The translations under genes and the position numbers were made by a program. A stretch of DNA of 64,000 bases, taken from NCBI GenBank assembly GCA_011525695.1, contig WYBX01000042.1, forward strand, positions 1-64,000, given 5' to 3'. Below, piece by piece: positions 60,859 to 64,000 of this stretch; positions within the stretch are counted from its first letter, which is position 1, and every line of letters starts with the position of its first letter. The notes beneath the pieces were generated by a model. It ran no database searches and was not told where the DNA came from. It worked only from the letters and a program-made list of their open reading frames with translations. The DNA comes from Verrucomicrobiia bacterium (GTDB taxonomy: Bacteria; Verrucomicrobiota; Verrucomicrobiia; Opitutales; Opitutaceae).

Positions 60859-61347
60859 CTAACGCGCCGGTTGCGGATAGGCCCGTTTCAACGCCTCGGC
60901 GACGATGGGCGGGACAAAGTGGGTGACGTCGCCGCCGTAGACCGCCACCTGCTTGACGAGGGTGGAACTGGTGTAGCTGAACTGCTCGTTTGGCATGACG
61001 AACAGGGTCTCCACCTGGGGTTCCAGGTGCCGGTTCATCAGCGCCATGTTGAACTCGAACTCGAAATCGGAGAGCGCCCGCAGCCCGCGGATGATGGCAT
61101 CGGCTTTCTGGGCGATGCAGAATTCCACCAGCAGGCCCTTGAAGGTTGTCACCGTGACATGCGGGTATTGCGCGGCGCTCGGCTGGATCATGGCAATGCG
61201 CTCGGCGACGGTGAAGAGCGGCGCCTTGCCCGAGCTTTCGGCCACCGCGACGGTCACCTTTTCGAAGAGCTTCGCGGCCCGCGCGAGGACGTCGAGGTGC
61301 CCGTAGGTGATCGGATCGAAAGTGCCCGGATAGATGCAATGGCGCAT
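60859..61347 (-). CDS. coaD: phosphopantetheine adenylyltransferase
   Basis: 162 residues, typical CoaD. It starts MRHCIYPGTFDPITYGHLD with the nucleotidyltransferase TYGH motif (14-17), and has IIRGLRALSDFEFEFNMALMN and YTSSTLVKQVA (the ISSTxxR/K motif). It transfers AMP from ATP to 4'-phosphopantetheine in CoA synthesis. Seven residues of open frame precede the chosen ATG. A palindrome at 61408-61439 lies in the divergent region with pgsA. Confidence 0.95.
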   Translation of the reverse strand: MRHCIYPGTFDPITYGHLDVLARAAKLFEKVTVAVAESSGKAPLFTVAERIAMIQPSAAQYPHVTVTTFKGLLVEFCIAQKADAIIRGLRALSDFEFEFNMALMNRHLEPQVETLFVMPNEQFSYTSSTLVKQVAVYGGDVTHFVPPIVAEALKRAYPQPAR

Positions 61348-61407
61348 GAGAGCGTGGCGAACGAACACGAGGAGTCCCGCAGTGGCGACTGTGTTTTTTG
61401 GGGCGTG

Positions 61408-61439
61408 CGATTCCGTGTCGCAGCTGCGACATCGAATCG
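61408..61439. promoter_or_regulatory. 32-bp palindrome between coaD and pgsA
   Basis: CGATTCCGTGTCGCAG followed by CTGCGACATCGAATCG; only two of 16 pairs mismatch. The arms resemble the fur-priA palindrome (right half GACATCGAA in both). Confidence 0.6.
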
Positions 61440-61515
61440 GCCAAGGCGCCGCCGGGCGTGTCCGCGCTTGCGTTTCACCCGTGGGAAGCGTGTTTTGATC
61501 GGGCTATCCGGCTCG

Positions 61516-62115
61516 ATGAACCTGCCCAACCTGCTCACCCTTTCGCGCGTGCCTTTGATGTTCGTCGTGGTGGGGCTGATGTACGCCCAGTTCCACTGGG
61601 CGGCCACGCTTGCCTTCTGGCTGTTCATCGCCGCCGCGCTGACCGACTGGTTCGACGGCATGCTGGCGCGCCGCCAGGGGACCGTCTCCGCCTTTGGCCG
61701 GTTCATGGACGCCGTGATCGACAAGGTGCTGGTGATTGGAATCATGATCGCGCTCGTCAACGGCGACTACTTCATGGGTTACAACATTGCCGCGATGATG
61801 CTGCTGCTCTGCATCCTGTGCCGGGAGTTTGCGATTTCCGGGCTGCGGATGGCCGTGGCGGTGCGGGGGCAGGTGGTCGAGGCGGACATTGGCGGCAAGG
61901 TGAAGACTTTCGTGCAGCTGAATGCGATTGGCTGGCTGATTGGTGCGCGAATGTTCGCCAACGATTTTCCCGAGGCCTTCGGGGACGGGCCAGGCCGGAT
62001 GATCGTCAGCGGAGTCCGCTGGATCGGCGCGGGTTTGTTCGTGCTCTCGGCGGTACTGACGATCACCTCGGGCATCACGTATTTTCGGCGGCACGGCCGC
62101 GTCCTGTTCAACTGA
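61516..62115 (+). CDS. pgsA: CDP-diacylglycerol--glycerol-3-phosphate 3-phosphatidyltransferase
   Basis: 199 residues, multi-pass. The CDP-alcohol phosphotransferase motif D-x2-DG-x2-AR-x8-G-x3-D-x3-D is complete from D44 to D69 (DWFDGMLARR...GRFMDAVID). MNLPNLLTLSR is the usual PgsA start. It makes phosphatidylglycerophosphate, the substrate of the PgpA encoded three bases downstream, so the pair is one operon for phosphatidylglycerol. Confidence 0.93.
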   Translation: MNLPNLLTLSRVPLMFVVVGLMYAQFHWAATLAFWLFIAAALTDWFDGMLARRQGTVSAFGRFMDAVIDKVLVIGIMIALVNGDYFMGYNIAAMMLLLCILCREFAISGLRMAVAVRGQVVEADIGGKVKTFVQLNAIGWLIGARMFANDFPEAFGDGPGRMIVSGVRWIGAGLFVLSAVLTITSGITYFRRHGRVLFN

Positions 62116-62118
62116 GCC

Positions 62119-62631
62119 GTGGCGATGCGCCTGTCCCAGCCGCAGTGGCCACAGAACCTGCCCACGCGCACGATTGTGAACGTGGCGACGCTGGGACCGA
62201 TCGGGCAGCGGCTGCGGGCGCCCGGCACCTGGGGCTCCGGGGCCGGGCTGCTCTACTTCACGGTGGCCTTTGCCGGATTGGGGCCGCTGGGCAACCTGGC
62301 GCTGAGCGCCCTTGGAGTCTATTTGGCCATCGGCTTTTGCGGCGAGGCCGAGACCAGGCTTGGCCGGACCGACCCGGGCGAGGTGGTCCTCGATGAATTC
62401 GTCGCCATCCCGCTCTGCTTCCTCGGCTGGCAGTGGCTGCCCGCCACCTGGCCGAACGCGGCAATTTTCCTGGCGGGCTTCGCGCTCTTCCGGCTGTTCG
62501 ACATCGTGAAGCCGTTCGGAATTCGACGGCTGCAGCGGCTTCCCGGCGGCTGGGGCGTGGTCGTTGACGACGTGGTGGCCGCGCTCGCGGCCTGCGCGAC
62601 GCTGCACCTGGCCGGGGCGTTCTGGCCGTAG
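62119..62631 (+). CDS. pgpA: phosphatidylglycerophosphatase A
   Basis: 170 residues. PgpA motifs: APGTWGS, RTDPGEVVLDEFVA, FRLFDIVKPFGI and GGWGVVVDDVVAA, with the acidic metal-binding residues in DEF and DD. It removes phosphate from phosphatidylglycerophosphate made by the preceding PgsA. The start is GTG at 62119 or ATG at 62125. The stop TAG begins TAGGAGGCTGTCGGAC, a 3' element. Confidence 0.92.
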   Translation: MAMRLSQPQWPQNLPTRTIVNVATLGPIGQRLRAPGTWGSGAGLLYFTVAFAGLGPLGNLALSALGVYLAIGFCGEAETRLGRTDPGEVVLDEFVAIPLCFLGWQWLPATWPNAAIFLAGFALFRLFDIVKPFGIRRLQRLPGGWGVVVDDVVAALAACATLHLAGAFWP

Positions 62632-62713
62632 GAGGCTGTCGGACGGGGCTTCGGGCAAGCCTGGCCGCGGGTTTGACAAGCTCGCCCCAGCCGCGCGCCA
62701 GCCTGACCCCGGT
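62629..62713 (+). repeat. TAG-type 3' element between pgpA and convergent gene
   Basis: TAGGAGGCTGTCGGAC starts at the pgpA stop codon; the rest of the 82-base gap is GC-rich with short hairpins. Confidence 0.5.
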
Positions 62714-63664
62714 TCAGCTGCGAGGGATCGGGATGGCCCGATGCAGCGCCGCCGAGGCGGCCGCGCACGCGGCCTCGTTGTCGAGTTCGTTCAACGCCTG
62801 GTTGAAAGGCTCCGCCCGGACCGGTCCATCATAACCGATCGCGACGAGTGCCGCGACGAATGGCGCCACGTCAATCACGCCGGTGGCGGCGGGCAGTTCG
62901 CGTTTCGTGTCCTGCTGCTGTTCCTTCGCGATCCCGCGTGGGGCATCGTTCAGGTCTGCGCTCACGACGTCACGGTTGTTCAACCCCCGCAGGTCCGCTT
63001 CCGTGTCACCGGCGGTCCACCAGTGCCAGCTGTCGACGACGAACCCGACATTACCGGCGCCGATCGCGGCCAGCAGGTCGCGGGTTTCGGCCAGGGTGTG
63101 CACGAACGGGTACCGGTCGCGGACGAGCAGCGACTGGGTGCCGACGTATTCCAGCCCAAGTCTCAGCCCATGATCCGCGAGCACCCGGGCGATCTCGCGC
63201 AGCCGGTCGGCGTGCTGCTTGAAATTGGCGGTGTAGGTGAGCTCTGGATGCGTCGGCATCAGCCACGTGCCCATCCGGGTGACGCCGGCGGCCTGGAGCG
63301 CTGCGGCGATCCGCGGCAGCGCCTTCAGCCCGGTCTGGAAGGTGATGGAATCCTTCCGGAAATCGACCGGCAGCCCGGCGGCGGCCCAGGCCAGGCCTTT
63401 TGCCTGCAGATCCTCGAGCACGGCGCCCAGTTCCGCGGGCGCCATCGCGGCGAGTTCGGCGCTGCGCGGTTCGACCGATTCAAACCGGTGGCGATGGGCG
63501 AGATCGTTGAGTTCGCGCTGGCTCGACACGGAGACCCCGATGCTGCCCGGCGAGAGCGCAAGGGTGAATCGCCGGCCGGCGGGGGCGGCCCCGGCGAGCG
63601 GGACGCGGAAAGCGGCGGCGGCGGCTAGCATGGTGCTGGACTGGAGGAAGGTGCGGCGGTTCAC
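62714..63664 (-). CDS. sugar phosphate isomerase/epimerase-like TIM-barrel protein
   Basis: 316 residues with GTG start. The N-terminus NRRTFLQSSTMLAAAAAF is a twin-arginine signal, so the protein is probably exported folded. The body resembles AP endonuclease 2 (Xylose isomerase-like) proteins: GLRLGLEYVG, VGFVVDSWHWWTAG (Asp-His metal site) and VVSADLNDAPRG. Likely a sugar or inositol isomerase or epimerase; substrate unknown. Similar exported proteins are common in Verrucomicrobiota. Confidence 0.75.
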   Translation of the reverse strand: MNRRTFLQSSTMLAAAAAFRVPLAGAAPAGRRFTLALSPGSIGVSVSSQRELNDLAHRHRFESVEPRSAELAAMAPAELGAVLEDLQAKGLAWAAAGLPVDFRKDSITFQTGLKALPRIAAALQAAGVTRMGTWLMPTHPELTYTANFKQHADRLREIARVLADHGLRLGLEYVGTQSLLVRDRYPFVHTLAETRDLLAAIGAGNVGFVVDSWHWWTAGDTEADLRGLNNRDVVSADLNDAPRGIAKEQQQDTKRELPAATGVIDVAPFVAALVAIGYDGPVRAEPFNQALNELDNEAACAAASAALHRAIPIPRS

Positions 63665-63696
63665 GGACCGAGCGTGCCCGGCGAAATTCGCTGACG

Positions 63697-63727
63697 CAAG
63701 GGCGCACGGGAGGACCGTGCGCCCTTG
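63697..63727. repeat. 13-bp perfect hairpin in divergent region
   Basis: CAAGGGCGCACGG (63697-63709), loop GAGGA, exact complement to 63727. It sits between the exported isomerase and the PPIase gene. Could be an operator, attenuator or another small dispersed hairpin. Confidence 0.6.
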
Positions 63728-63759
63728 ACTTTGCGCATCGCCGCAGCGCGATCTGGGGC

Positions 63760-64000
63760 ATGCTGCGACCCACTTTTTCCTGGCTGCGCGCCCGGCCTGC
63801 CGGCCTGGTCTTGACCGCCCTCTGGCTCGGATGCCTGCTCGCCGGTTGCGGCCAGGGAGGGACTCCCCCGAAGCCACCCGTGATCGCCAACCCGACGCCA
63901 GGAACGCATGCCGTGCTCGAGACGGATCGGGGCGTGATTGAGTTCGAGTTTCTGGAGCAGGATTCGCCCCGGTCGGTGGAGAATTTCCGGCTCCTGGCCA
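63760..64000 (+). CDS. cyclophilin-type peptidyl-prolyl isomerase lipoprotein (5' part)
   Basis: About 80 residues before the window ends; no stop reached. Start ATG at 63760, signal peptide with lipobox LLAGC, a Gly/Pro linker, then AVLETDRGVIEFEFLEQDSPRSVENF, the N-terminal strand and helix of cyclophilin PPIases. It would assist protein folding in the envelope. Being cut by the window edge, its catalytic residues are not visible. Confidence 0.75.
   Translation, partial: MLRPTFSWLRARPAGLVLTALWLGCLLAGCGQGGTPPKPPVIANPTPGTHAVLETDRGVIEFEFLEQDSPRSVENFRLLA

Overview
The window is high-GC bacterial DNA with Gram-negative envelope genes (TolC, lipoproteins, MurJ, a GT9 glycosyltransferase), twin-arginine oxidoreductases, KduI/KduD, an NCS2 permease and many small dispersed hairpins. 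That mix, together with a giant protein carrying an N-terminal LEPR-XLL motif, fits a verrucomicrobial genome, probably Opitutaceae-like. The placement is inferred from gene content; no rRNA or marker gene settles it.

Layout. Bases 1-121 are the 3' end of a group II intron (domains V and VI). Bases 221-10715 are metabolic genes: kduI-kduD (pectin/uronate catabolism), a GT9-DUF3108 overlapping pair, a DUF1080 protein, a Tat-dependent Gfo/Idh/MocA oxidoreductase, an NCS2 purine permease divergent from an amidohydrolase, an amidase and, at 11058, a RidA protein. Bases 11629-40924 are the centre of interest: a tight run of tolC, a periplasmic adaptor, a GAF-HlyD fusion, a PqqD-M50 protease-HlyD fusion and a short SecA-like ATPase, then a single gene of about 20.3 kb encoding a 6756-residue LEPR-XLL/RTX surface protein. 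Bases 41087-64000 are mostly housekeeping: dxs-xseB, an M48 protease, hemW, an M23 peptidase, a Fur-family regulator, priA, an FmdB zinc ribbon, murJ, an SBF-like transporter, argA, coaD and pgsA-pgpA. Two secreted exo/endonuclease-phosphatase proteins and the start of a cyclophilin lipoprotein are also there.

How it may work together. The locus at 11.6-40.9 kb has all the envelope parts of a type I-like exporter (outer-membrane channel, adaptors) but no ABC ATPase. In its place are a SecA-like ATPase and an intramembrane-protease scaffold with a peptide-binding PqqD-type domain. I infer a dedicated export machine for the giant protein, possibly recognising the N-terminal LEPR-XLL motif. This is the best candidate for an undescribed system here.

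Non-coding structure. Intergenic DNA is full of recurrent elements. One is a hairpin family whose loop (CTCCGT) is constant while the 7-bp stem changes in a compensated way. Another is a 3'-end element beginning with TAG that often supplies the stop codon of the upstream gene. A third is built on GCGCAGGCAAGACTGCGC. There are also two related long palindromes in divergent promoter regions. I found no CRISPR array and recognised no tRNA or rRNA gene.
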